A stretch of 64,000 nt of DNA, from positions 42,249-106,248 of the forward strand of contig NZ_AZXF01000023.1 in NCBI RefSeq assembly GCF_000515115.1. The letters are read 5' to 3'. Below, in pieces: positions 18,571 through 25,482 of the stretch. Position 1 is the first letter of the stretch. Each line of letters opens with the position of its first letter. The notes below the pieces were generated by a model. It had not been told where the DNA came from. It was given only the letters and a program-made list of their open reading frames with translations, and searched no databases. The DNA is from Nocardiopsis sp. CNT312 (GTDB lineage: Bacteria; Actinomycetota; Actinomycetes; Streptosporangiales; Streptosporangiaceae). The position numbers and the translations under genes were made by a program.

Positions 18571-19034
18571 TGGTCAGCCCCGTTCGCGCTTGCCATGGCT
18601 GCTCTTTCCCCGTTTCTCCGGTGCCGGGGCCTGATCGCGCAGGTGAGTCGGGCGGTGCACGTCCGGCGTCCGGTGTGGTCGGTGATGACGATCTCGTAGC
18701 TGGCGGTCGAACCGCTCTCGTGGAGTGGGGTGCAGATTCCGGTCACCGTTCCGGACGAGGCCCACCGGTGGTGCGTGCACGACAGTTCGGTGCCGACGGC
18801 GTTGCCGCCCTCGCCGGCGTGCAGGAAGGCCGCGAGGGAGCCCAGTGTCTCCGCCAGGACGGCGTTGGCTCCGCCGTGCAGGATGCCTAGGGGTTGGTGG
18901 TTGCCCCGGATCGGCATCGAACCGACGACCCGTCCGGGTCGGCAGACCGCGATGTCGATCCCCATGCGGTGGACCAGTTGCTCCGGCTCGGCCCCGTGTT
19001 CAGGAAGGAAGGATTCCAGTGTTGCTTGCGTCAC
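18567..19034 (-). CDS. PaaI-type hot-dog thioesterase
   Basis: The 155-aa protein carries the PaaI/YdiI hot-dog signature ILHGGANAVLAETLGS (residues 51-66), with the HGG loop and the Glu62 position used for water activation, and a central GTELSCTHHRWASSG strand. Family members hydrolyse acyl-CoA or acyl-ACP thioesters. It is the first gene of the operon; the GTG start at 19034 has GGGGAT upstream. It could release the beta-ketoacid from the ACP or proofread the carrier. The gene ends inside the AvrD start codon, so the two are translationally coupled. Its tail (about residues 135-155) is polar and probably disordered. Confidence 0.87.
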   Translation of the reverse strand: MTQATLESFLPEHGAEPEQLVHRMGIDIAVCRPGRVVGSMPIRGNHQPLGILHGGANAVLAETLGSLAAFLHAGEGGNAVGTELSCTHHRWASSGTVTGICTPLHESGSTASYEIVITDHTGRRTCTARLTCAIRPRHRRNGERAAMASANGADQ

Positions 19035-19459
19035 TTCACATCCCCATTCTTGGCCCGCGAGGGCATGGGTGAGGAAAAGGATCTTGGTGAGGAGTTATTC
19101 GCTTCGCCCCTATTTGCGATGCATATCCTGGGTCCCAGTAATTCCCCGAATGCTTGGATCTCAGTACAGCAAGCGCTCTGGTCGAGTGTCAAGGAAGCGG
19201 TTGCGCTTGGCACAATGCTGCCAAATTTTCATCGCCCCCAAGACCGCCTTGTGTCTTCCGGGAGCTTCGTGTAGACATGCTTTGTCCGATCCTCTGTGTG
19301 GTCAGACGTGCTGCTTTTCGCCACGGCGAGAAAGTGGCGCAGGTCACAAACATTGGTTTGGGAAGTGCGGTTGTGTTGGAAGGGACGGCCGATCTCCGTG
19401 CGTAACTTAATTTTATTTTTCAGTTAACGAAGCGGCGAAATTCTTCGCAGGGGGATATC
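19035..19459. promoter_or_regulatory. AT-richer divergent promoter region of the AvrD operon and LuxR-type gene
   Basis: This 425-bp gene-free stretch is clearly lower in G+C than its surroundings, ending in a run of A/T near 19402-19430. It separates the first AvrD-operon gene from the divergent LuxR-type regulator, so it must hold both promoters. It contains the inverted repeat at 19207-19224. Short frames here lack codon bias, and I see no convincing gene. Confidence 0.65.
19207..19224. promoter_or_regulatory. Candidate operator, inverted repeat
   Basis: TTGGCA and TGCCAA are perfect 6-bp arms with a 6-nt spacer, a size suited to a dimeric helix-turn-helix protein. Its position between the AvrD operon and the LuxR-type gene makes it a candidate operator; the binding protein is unknown. 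Confidence 0.4.
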
Positions 19460-19723
19460 GTGAACAGCTCGATGGGTGGAGCGCACCTGCTCACCCAAGA
19501 GGACCGCGACCTTCTTGTCCTTCTGGCCGAGTGCACCAGCGACGAGCAGATCGCCCGTCGCGCGCTCATGAGTGTGCGGACGGTACGCCGCAGGATCGCC
19601 AGGATCATGGCCCTGCTCTCCGTCAACAACCGCTACGCGCTGGGCATCGCCGTGTCCAGCCTCGACCTGGTCGCCTACCGCGAAGGCGCCGACAAGGTGC
19701 TCGTGGGATCGGCCAGACCCTAG
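19460..19723 (+). CDS. Single-domain LuxR/GerE-type DNA-binding protein
   Basis: This 87-aa protein consists almost only of a GerE-like helix-turn-helix: LTQEDRDLLVLLAECTSDEQ near 11-30, then ARRALMSVRTVRRRIARIM and NRYALGIAVSSL. It follows the usual LTxREREVLxLLA / SxxTVxxHxxxIxxKLxVxNR pattern with substitutions. There is no receiver or ligand-binding domain, as in some stand-alone pathway regulators. The GTG at 19460 has AGGGGGAT seven nt upstream. It is divergent from the ten-gene AvrD operon across an AT-rich spacer, so it is the best candidate for its local regulator. Confidence 0.72.
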   Translation: MNSSMGGAHLLTQEDRDLLVLLAECTSDEQIARRALMSVRTVRRRIARIMALLSVNNRYALGIAVSSLDLVAYREGADKVLVGSARP

Positions 19724-20011
19724 CCGTCCAGGGCCGGGACACGGACCGGCTCCGCTCCGTGGCAGCCCTGACCCGCTCCACGGTTTCCCCGCCGGCGAGG
19801 GCCCGCCTTCCGTGAAACCCGCCGGAAACCGGGCTGTCGATCACTGCTTCGCGTGCTCGGGCGTCGGGAAGGGCGTGGCGTGTCCGGGAAGGCCGGTGCT
19901 TCGCCGTGCGGACGGGCGGCGGGACGGGGGAGCGGTGCCCCCGGGGGAGCGGGACGCGGGGCCGGGAGATCCCCCGGCGCGCTCGCTCGGAGCCGGTGGG
20001 GCGGTGTGCCG

Positions 20012-20359
20012 TCAGTGAGGGGCGGGTGCGAGGTGGATGTCGCCGCCCACGCCCTCGGCGTCCGCGGCCCCCAGCAGAGCCCCGACCAGCCCGGGGAAGC
20101 GTTCGTCCAGGTCCTGGCGGCGCAGCGTGACGAAACAGCGGGTGCCCTCCTGGCGGGTGCGGGTCACCCCCGCGTCGCGCAGCACCCGCAGGTGGTGGCT
20201 GAGCGTGGACTTGGCCACCGGTGCCCGCAGTTCGCCCCACCCGCGCTCGGTGCCGTCGGCGAGCAGCCGCACGAGCCCGATCCGCAGCGGGTCGCTCAGC
20301 GCCGCCATCACGTCGGGTAGCGACAGTTCCTCGGTCGCCGGATGGTGTGCGTTTCTCAT
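20012..20359 (-). CDS. ArsR-family winged-helix repressor
   Basis: This 115-aa protein has the ArsR winged helix: LSDPLRIGLVRLLADGTE near 20-37 and KSTLSHHLRVLRDAGVTRTRQEGT near 50-73, followed by a short helix. It has no CxC metal site in the recognition helix, so it probably senses something other than arsenic-type metals. It is divergent from an SDR oxidoreductase, with a near-perfect inverted repeat (20374-20402) just upstream of both starts, as expected of an autoregulating repressor that also controls the SDR gene. Confidence 0.88.
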   Translation of the reverse strand: MRNAHHPATEELSLPDVMAALSDPLRIGLVRLLADGTERGWGELRAPVAKSTLSHHLRVLRDAGVTRTRQEGTRCFVTLRRQDLDERFPGLVGALLGAADAEGVGGDIHLAPAPH

Positions 20360-20373
20360 GGACCCATGCTAGC

Positions 20374-20402
20374 TTGTTCGATGTTCGACGAACAACGAAC
20401 AA
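20374..20402. promoter_or_regulatory. Probable ArsR-protein operator
   Basis: Arms TTGTTCGATGTTCG and CGAACAACGAACAA (14 bp, one mismatch, 1-nt spacer) lie between the divergent ArsR and SDR genes. The site ends 10 bp before the TTG start codon and overlaps the SDR Shine-Dalgarno region, so binding would block expression. Confidence 0.7.
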
Positions 20403-20412
20403 AGGAGTTGGG

Positions 20413-21186
20413 TTGACCGAGCCAGAGCACCACCAGCACACGGGCCTCCACGGGCGGGCCGCCATCGTCACCGGCGCCGGATCGGGTATCGGCCGCGCCG
20501 CCGCGATCGCCCTGGCGCGCGCCGGAGCCCGCGTCCTGGGGGTCGGCCGCCGCAGGGAGGCGCTTCAGGCCACCGCCGACCAGCACCCCGGCATCGCCGT
20601 CCACCCCGCCGACCTGCGCGACCCCGACGCCCCCGCCGGGGTGGTCGAAGCCGCGGCGGAGCGGTGGGGACGTATCGACGTCCTCGTCAACAACGCCGGT
20701 GCCACCGTGATGATGCCGCTGGCCGAGACCGGTGCCGACCGCGTCACCGCGCTGTTCGCGCTCAACGTCACCGCCCCCAGCCTCCTGGCCGCCGCGGCCC
20801 TGTCGCACCTGCGCGAGTCGAGCGGGACGATCGTCAACGTCTCCAGCACCTACGGCCACCGGCCGCTGCCCGGAGCCGCCCACTACGCCGCCTCCAAGGC
20901 CGCCGTCGAGCAGTTGACGCGCAGTTGGGCGCTGGAGCTGGCCCCCGAGGGCGTGCGGGTCAACGCCCTGGCACCGGGGCCCACCGAGAGCGAGGCCCTG
21001 TCGGCGGCCGGGCTCCCCGAGGCCGACGTCGCCCGGGTCAAGGAGGCCGAGGCCGCGCGGGTCCCGCTGGGCCGCCGCGGTGAGCCCGACGAGGTCGCCC
21101 AGTGGGTGCTGCGGCTCGCCGACCCGGACACCACCTGGCTCACCGGGCAGGTCCTCACCATCGACGGCGGCCTCGAACTCACCTGA
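20413..21186 (+). CDS. Short-chain dehydrogenase/reductase (SDR)
   Basis: This 257-aa classical SDR has TGAGSGIG (cofactor loop), the NNAG motif, the catalytic Ser in NVSSTYG, the YAASK Tyr/Lys pair and the C-terminal TGQVLTIDGG. Arg residues in VGRRRE after beta-2 suggest NADPH. The start is read as TTG at 20413 because AAAGGAG ends 6 nt upstream; no in-frame ATG/GTG fits near it. The divergent ArsR repressor probably controls it. The substrate is unknown (a ketone/alcohol pair). A 30-bp palindrome terminates the gene. Confidence 0.9.
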   Translation: MTEPEHHQHTGLHGRAAIVTGAGSGIGRAAAIALARAGARVLGVGRRREALQATADQHPGIAVHPADLRDPDAPAGVVEAAAERWGRIDVLVNNAGATVMMPLAETGADRVTALFALNVTAPSLLAAAALSHLRESSGTIVNVSSTYGHRPLPGAAHYAASKAAVEQLTRSWALELAPEGVRVNALAPGPTESEALSAAGLPEADVARVKEAEAARVPLGRRGEPDEVAQWVLRLADPDTTWLTGQVLTIDGGLELT

Positions 21187-21229
21187 ACCCGGGACCGGCG
21201 TCGGGGTTCGCCCCACGACGGTCTTTCGG

Positions 21230-21259
21230 GTCGGGGTTCGCCCCGGGGCGAACCCCGAC
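21230..21259 (+). terminator. Perfect palindromic terminator after SDR gene
   Basis: GTCGGGGTTCGCCCC is followed immediately by its exact complement GGGGCGAACCCCGAC. A further copy of the left arm lies about 30 bp upstream (near 21200-21214), so two alternative hairpins can form. Confidence 0.75.
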
Positions 21260-21326
21260 CTTGCCAGAGCTCCGCGCTACCGGGAGTAGTGGTACGCGGG
21301 TACGGACGCGGTCCCGGTGAACCGGG

Positions 21327-21477
21327 GGCCGTGCGGACGGGCGGCGCCACGGGCAGGGGAGCAGTGGCGCCGCCCAACGACACGGATACGGGGTCAGCGG
21401 ATCCCGTGGCTCACCCGTCTGGCGTCGATGGGCACCGTGCCCCGGGCAGGCCGGCCCCCGCGTCGTCGCCGCCGAGC
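21327..21477. repeat. 151-bp dispersed direct repeat, copy A
   Basis: This segment recurs at 24232-24382 with only a small number of mismatches and small shifts in the middle. It contains a hairpin (GGCGGCGCCAC...GTGGCGCCGCC). On the minus strand it holds a 3' coding tail ending GARCPSTPDG and a TGA at 21411-21413, with strong C/G bias at third codon positions. Here that frame stays open to about 21535, where it meets the GNAT gene. It looks like the 3' end of a lost or rearranged gene plus its terminator. Confidence 0.75.
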
Positions 21478-21535
21478 CCCCGCAGCCAGACGCCGCTGTC
21501 GGCGGCGCAGGCGTCCATCCGGTCCAGGGGGTGTG
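21411..21535 (-). pseudogene. Orphan 3' coding tail (remnant of an unidentified gene)
   Basis: A frame of about 40 codons with strong actinobacterial codon bias runs HPLDRMDACAADSGVWLRG to GARCPSTPDG and a stop. No start or recognisable domain is present and its upstream part runs into the GNAT gene. The last ~22 residues are encoded identically in the repeat copy at 24.3 kb. It is probably a gene remnant; a very short real ORF is the alternative. Confidence 0.35.
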
Positions 21536-22057
21536 CTACTTCGTCGAGGGCGGCCAGGCGTAGCGGTACGCGGGTACGGACGCGGCCCCCTCGACGTGGT
21601 GTGCCGCTTCGCCGAGCCGTGTCCAGTCCAGGCGCTCGTACAGGCGGATCGCGGCCCGGTCCTTGGCCATCACGTCCAGGACGAGGGAGAGGCCGTGGTC
21701 GCGGGCGTGGTCCATGGCCGTCCGGGTCAGCCGTTCACCCAGGCCCGCCCCGCGTTCTTCGGGGAGGACGTACAAGCGGGCCAGCACCGCGACCCGTGAG
21801 GGGTCGCCGCCGGTGTACGCGGCCCACATACGGGCGGCGTCCTCGCCGCCGGGGCCGCTGAGGCCGATCTGGCCGACCGCGCAGCCTCCCACTTCGGCGA
21901 CCCAGGAGTGCCGGAGTCCTGGGAAGTCCAGCCAGGCACGCGGGTCGGCCACACCCTCCACGGGATAGCCGTCCCTGGCGTGTACCTCCACCAGCGCGGA
22001 CGCGAGTGCGGGCAGGTCGGCGTCGGTGCGCGGGCGTATCCGTGCCTCTCGGGGCAT
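21536..22057 (-). CDS. GNAT-family N-acetyltransferase
   Basis: This 173-aa GNAT protein has the acetyl-CoA-binding motif A, LYVLPEERGAGLGERL, near residues 105-120, preceded by the beta-strand WVAEVGGCAVGQIGLSG. It ends in RLYERLDWTRLG, the motif B region. The ATG at 22057 is chosen because GGAGGACTGAC precedes it; the gene begins 1 nt after the GntR stop, so the two form an operon. The acceptor is unknown: small amine, antibiotic or protein. Pairing with a GntR repressor that carries its own operator suggests induced expression. Confidence 0.88.
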   Translation of the reverse strand: MPREARIRPRTDADLPALASALVEVHARDGYPVEGVADPRAWLDFPGLRHSWVAEVGGCAVGQIGLSGPGGEDAARMWAAYTGGDPSRVAVLARLYVLPEERGAGLGERLTRTAMDHARDHGLSLVLDVMAKDRAAIRLYERLDWTRLGEAAHHVEGAASVPAYRYAWPPSTK

Positions 22058-22058
22058 G

Positions 22059-22850
22059 TCAGTCCTCCACCGGCATGTCGTAGTCGAGTCCCCCGAGGTC
22101 GGCACGCATCACGAAACGTGTCACCTCGAAGGGGTGCCCCTCCTGATCGATTCCCGTGTGCAGGATGTCGATGACCGGGACGCCGCCGGGGACGCGCAGA
22201 CCTTTCGCTTCGCGGGGGGTCGGCATCCGAGCGGTGATCTCCTCCCGGCTCCGGCTGATGCGATGGCCCAGTTCCTCGAAACGTGCGTACAGGCTTCCGT
22301 TCCCCAAGCGGGCGGAGGTCGCCAGGACCCCACCGGAAGCGATTTCCCAGGGGATGTAGGTGATGCCGACCTGCACCGGATCCTCCCCCGTGTCGTCGCC
22401 GGAGTAGTACCAGTTCTCCCGGCGTACCACCGTCGAGCCTTCCGTGAGGAGCCCCAGCCTTTCGGCGACGTCGCTCGGCGGGGCGACCCGTTCGATGGAT
22501 GCGCAGTCCACCCGGGCGGTGAGGCCCTGCTTCGCGAGTTCGGCGCGGTACGGAGACAGCCCGGTCTCCTGGCGCAGCCGCCGGGAGTACCGCTCCCCGC
22601 CGAATCTCAGTAGGTGCCGCCTCCTGCGGACGAAGACGCCTCGCCCGTGCCGGGGGTCGACGAGCCCCTCCTCAGCGAGAATCCGGACGGCTTCCCGCGC
22701 TGTGTTCCGCGCGGTGCCGTACCGCCTGGCCAGTTCCCTCTCCGAGGCCAGCCTCTCGCCTTCCCCCAGCTCTCCGGAGACGATCGCCGCGCGCAGATCG
22801 TCAGCGATACGTCGACTGGGCAGGCGGGATCTGTCGGTGTCCTCATCCAT
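22059..22850 (-). CDS. GntR/HutC-family transcriptional repressor
   Basis: This 263-aa regulator has a winged helix (about 10-80) with SERELARRYGTARNTAREAVRI and HGRGVFV, and a UTRA-type C-terminal domain. It heads a two-gene operon with a GNAT acetyltransferase. Two palindromes of the form CTGGCTTnAGCCAG lie 16-53 bp upstream of its start (22866-22903), a classic autoregulation layout. The ligand is unknown. The residue pattern differs from the DasR pair in this window. Confidence 0.87.
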   Translation of the reverse strand: MDEDTDRSRLPSRRIADDLRAAIVSGELGEGERLASERELARRYGTARNTAREAVRILAEEGLVDPRHGRGVFVRRRRHLLRFGGERYSRRLRQETGLSPYRAELAKQGLTARVDCASIERVAPPSDVAERLGLLTEGSTVVRRENWYYSGDDTGEDPVQVGITYIPWEIASGGVLATSARLGNGSLYARFEELGHRISRSREEITARMPTPREAKGLRVPGGVPVIDILHTGIDQEGHPFEVTRFVMRADLGGLDYDMPVED

Positions 22851-22865
22851 GGCCCCAGTCTACGA

Positions 22866-22903
22866 ACTGGCTTGAGCCAGGGTCTTGACTGGCTTAAGCC
22901 AGT
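22866..22903. promoter_or_regulatory. Tandem GntR operators
   Basis: CTGGCTTGAGCCAG (22867-22880) and ACTGGCTTAAGCCAGT (22888-22903) are two palindromes whose centres are 22 bp apart, two helical turns. They lie directly upstream of the GntR gene and 76 bp before the plus-strand zinc-ribbon gene, so both transcription units may be controlled. Confidence 0.75.
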
Positions 22904-22978
22904 GATGTTCTCTGGGGTGGGTCACCGCGGTGGCGGACGGTGACCAGCCGTGGATGGTGAGTCATAGAAGGGGCTCTC

Positions 22979-23122
22979 ATGGCTGATGAGGTCGACTGCG
23001 CGGCGTGTGGTGGTACCGGAAGCTTCGTGACCGCCTCGGACGGGCGGAAGAAGGGTTGGGGAAAGGACAAGGAGATCCACACCTGCCAGGAGTGTGGTGG
23101 CCTCGGGAAGGTGCGTCGATGA
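22979..23122 (+). CDS. 47-aa DnaJ-like zinc-ribbon mini-protein
   Basis: This short gene encodes 47 residues with two CxxCxGxG half-sites, CAACGGTGS and CQECGGLGK, separated by a basic GRKKGWGKDKE stretch. This is exactly one DnaJ-type zinc centre. The ATG at 22979 is preceded by AGAAGGGG and the stop overlaps the start of the methyltransferase gene (ATGA at 23119-23122), so the two are translationally coupled. It may act as a partner or substrate-presenting module for the methyltransferase. A frameshifted copy of the same two-gene pair lies at 37478-38025, which supports both being real genes and a functional unit. The function is unknown. Confidence 0.75.
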   Translation: MADEVDCAACGGTGSFVTASDGRKKGWGKDKEIHTCQECGGLGKVRR

Positions 23123-24219
23123 CAGACCTCGGCGGTAGGCACGCCGATCTCGTGAGCCGTCTGGACACCACGGACGCGATCCGGGCGGCCTTCGCCGACC
23201 ACCCCCGCCACCTGTTCATCCCGGACCTGGTGTGGCCCACCCCCCAGGGGCTGCCGCTGGTCCGAACGGCTGACCCCGAACGGTGGGCCGCCTACGTCTA
23301 CGACGGCGATTCGGTGGTCACACAGGCCAACGACGGAGGGAACGGCCTGGTCAACACCCCCAGTTCGTCGTCGTCCGCCCCCCAGTTGATGGCGGACATG
23401 ATCGAGGCGGCACGGATCGGCCCCGGAATGCGCGTTCTGGAGATCGGTACCGGAACCGGCTGGAACGCGCGCGTCCTGGACTCCCTGGTCGGTCCGACCG
23501 GGAGTGTCACGTCATTGGAGATCGACGCCGACGTGGCCGCACACGCCCGCAAACGGCTCTCGGGAAGCCGTGTGGAGGTCGTGCACGGCACAGAGGCACC
23601 CGGGACGGGTTCCTACGACGCGATCATCGCCACATGCTCCGTGAGCCGGGTCCCCGCCGCGTGGATCGAACGTGCGGGCGAGGACGCGCCGATCGTGGTC
23701 CCCTGGGGTCCGCGCTCGGACTCGCACGCCAGCCCCGTCGCCGTGCTGCGCCGTACCGGTCCGAGGAGCGCGGCCGGTCCGCTGACGTGTGAGGCGTTCT
23801 TCATGCGCGACCGGACCCAGCGCGTTCCCCTCGGCGGATTTCCCGGGATGGGGTGCGACTCCGCCTCGACCCGGGTCGTGCCGTTCACCCCGGACGACCT
23901 GGTCGAGGACGACCTGCTCACCAGGGTCATGCTCATGCTGCCGGGGGTGCGGATCGGTGTGGGCGGCCGTCCGTTCGGCGGCGGTCAGGGCCGCATCGTG
24001 TACATGGGCACGGCTGATTCCTCGTGGGCCTACCTGTGGCCGGACGGGGCGGTCCACTGGGGTGGCCCCACGCCGTTGGCGGACCGGCTGCGCGGAGCCT
24101 ACGAACTGCTGGGGGAGCACGGCTGTCCGGGCCTGGGCGCGTTCACCCTCGAAGTTGACGCGGACGGCCCCGTGTGCCGGGTGCGCGCGCCCTTCGGCGC
24201 GTGGGAGCACCCGGTGTAG
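23119..24219 (+). CDS. PCMT-like SAM-dependent methyltransferase
   Basis: This 366-aa protein has motif I VLEIGTGTGWNARVL (about 106-120) and motif II-like VTSLEIDADVAAHAR. The N-terminal region resembles protein-L-isoaspartate O-methyltransferases: RHLFIPDLVWPT, a WAAYVYDGDSVVTQANDGG-type loop, then SSSSAPQLMADMIEAARI. About 130 extra C-terminal residues go beyond the ~220-aa housekeeping PCMT. Longer PCMT homologues of this type occur in actinobacteria both alone and in some peptide (lanthipeptide-type) loci. No precursor peptide or LanB/LanM gene is seen here. It may repair or modify Asp residues; its partner is the coupled zinc-ribbon protein. Confidence 0.85.
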   Translation: MTDLGGRHADLVSRLDTTDAIRAAFADHPRHLFIPDLVWPTPQGLPLVRTADPERWAAYVYDGDSVVTQANDGGNGLVNTPSSSSSAPQLMADMIEAARIGPGMRVLEIGTGTGWNARVLDSLVGPTGSVTSLEIDADVAAHARKRLSGSRVEVVHGTEAPGTGSYDAIIATCSVSRVPAAWIERAGEDAPIVVPWGPRSDSHASPVAVLRRTGPRSAAGPLTCEAFFMRDRTQRVPLGGFPGMGCDSASTRVVPFTPDDLVEDDLLTRVMLMLPGVRIGVGGRPFGGGQGRIVYMGTADSSWAYLWPDGAVHWGGPTPLADRLRGAYELLGEHGCPGLGAFTLEVDADGPVCRVRAPFGAWEHPV

Positions 24220-24231
24220 AACGGAGCATCC

Positions 24232-24382
24232 GGCCGTGCGGACGGGCGGCGCCACGGGCAGGGGAGCAGTGGCGCCGCCCAACGACACGGACGGGGGTTC
24301 AGGAGATCCCGTAGCTCACCCGTCTGGCGTCGATGGGCACCGCGCCCCGGGCAGGCCGGCCCCCGCGTCGTCGCCGCCGAGC
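24232..24382. repeat. 151-bp dispersed direct repeat, copy B
   Basis: This is the second copy of the element at 21327-21477, in the same orientation. It starts 13 bp after the methyltransferase stop and includes the same hairpin, which can terminate that gene. On the minus strand it keeps the tail GARCPSTPDG with its stop at 24316-24318. The two copies bracket 2.75 kb carrying the GNAT, GntR, zinc-ribbon and methyltransferase genes. Confidence 0.75.
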
Positions 24383-24401
24383 ACGATAAGCGAGCCTGAC
24401 C

Positions 24402-24639
24402 ATGCTGCTGGAGTTGCGTAAGTCCTCCTACTCCACGAGTGGGGAGAACTGTGTGGAGGCCGCTCCCATCCTCACGTTCCGTCAATCTTCCTACTCCACG
24501 AGTGGAGACAACTGCGTCGAGGTCGCGGACCTGCCCACGGGCGCGGCCCTGCGCGACTCCAAGAACCCCGGACCGGGCTTCCTGCCCGTCGGGGCCGCCG
24601 GAGTGGGCCGCCTTCACACGGGCGGCCGCGGGCGACTGA
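24402..24639 (+). pseudogene. DUF397 protein with duplicated N-terminus and 3' frameshift
   Basis: DUF397 proteins are ~60-70-aa partners of XRE regulators in actinomycetes. Here the opening motif occurs twice, as RKSSYSTSGENCVEAAP and RQSSYSTSGDNCVEVADLPT, followed by ALRDSKNPGPGFLPVG. The expected ending PPEWAAFTRAAAGD then continues in the next frame to a stop at 24637-24639, because of an extra G in the GGGG run near 24594-24597. The uninterrupted frame gives an atypical 86-aa tail (GAAGVGRLHTGG). No XRE partner gene is adjacent. It is probably a damaged, orphaned copy; a sequencing error is the alternative for the frameshift. Confidence 0.65.
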
Positions 24640-24774
24640 CACCGGGGCGACTGACCCCGTGATCGACCACCGGTCCGGCCGGAACCGCGGTCCGGTTCCG
24701 GCCGCCGCCGCCCGCTCCGGAACACCCGTACGGCACAATGGTCGCGTCCGCACCGTCGACCGGGGGAGTCCGTC

Positions 24775-25482
24775 ATGAGCCGTTTGGTGCTGTGGAACGT
24801 CGACTACACACTCCTCGACGCGGGCCGGGTGATGCGGGCCGCCTACGCCGAGGCCTTCGAGAAGGTCACCGGAGAGCCCCTGGTCTACCTCACCTCCTTC
24901 GAGGGCCGCACCGACTCGGAGATGTTCTTCGAGTTCTGCGCGCGCAACGACACCGACGCCGAACCCGACGCGGCCACGCTGGAGCGCTTCCTCACCGAAC
25001 TGGAGGGGGCCTTCGTCCGGCGCGAGGACGAGCTGCGGGACAAGGGCCGCGCCATGGACGGAGCCCAGGCCGCCCTGGCGGCCGTGGCGGCCATGCCCGA
25101 CACCGTGCAGACCGTGGTCAGCGGCAGCACCCGTACCACCGCCACCGCCAAACTGCGCGCCTTCGGCCTGGACCCCTACCTGGACCTGTCCGTGGGCGGC
25201 TTCGGCTCGGTCAACTACCCCAAGTCGAGCCTCATCCAGTCCATCCGCCTGCACGCGGCGGGGGAGGGCGCTCGGGCCTACACCGAGCGCGAGACCGTCT
25301 TCATCACCAACGCGTTTGCCGACGTGCGGGCCGCGGTCATCGGCGGCGCGGTCCCCGTGGGTGTGCTCACCGGGTCGGCTACCGAGGGTCGCCTGCGCGA
25401 GGCCGGGGTCACCGAGGTGCTCAAGGACCTCACCGACGCCCGCGCCGTGACCAGGGCGATCCACCAGGTCACGGCGGTCTAG
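24775..25482 (+). CDS. HAD-superfamily protein with Asn at the nucleophile position
   Basis: This 235-aa haloacid-dehalogenase-fold protein has motif I LWNVDYTLLD, where the catalytic first Asp is Asn8. Motif II is VVSGSTRTT, with a Lys downstream (KLRAF) and an acidic motif IV replaced by VFITNAFADV. The loss of Asp at motif I, and of DD in motif IV, suggests a non-hydrolytic or altered enzyme. I recall related actinobacterial proteins with WNxDxTL, so this is probably a family feature, not a mutation. The start ATG follows GGGGGAGTCCGTC. Its neighbours give no functional hint. Confidence 0.8.
   Translation: MSRLVLWNVDYTLLDAGRVMRAAYAEAFEKVTGEPLVYLTSFEGRTDSEMFFEFCARNDTDAEPDAATLERFLTELEGAFVRREDELRDKGRAMDGAQAALAAVAAMPDTVQTVVSGSTRTTATAKLRAFGLDPYLDLSVGGFGSVNYPKSSLIQSIRLHAAGEGARAYTERETVFITNAFADVRAAVIGGAVPVGVLTGSATEGRLREAGVTEVLKDLTDARAVTRAIHQVTAV

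Noticed and set aside
19893..19950. Third copy of the 151-bp repeat
   Set aside because: Only about 20 bp (GCCGTGCGGACGGGCGGCG) match, after which similarity is lost, so it is too short to call a copy.
23119..24219. Lanthipeptide (FxLD-type) cluster around the PCMT-like gene
   Set aside because: No precursor peptide, LanB/LanM/LanC-like or protease gene is present nearby.
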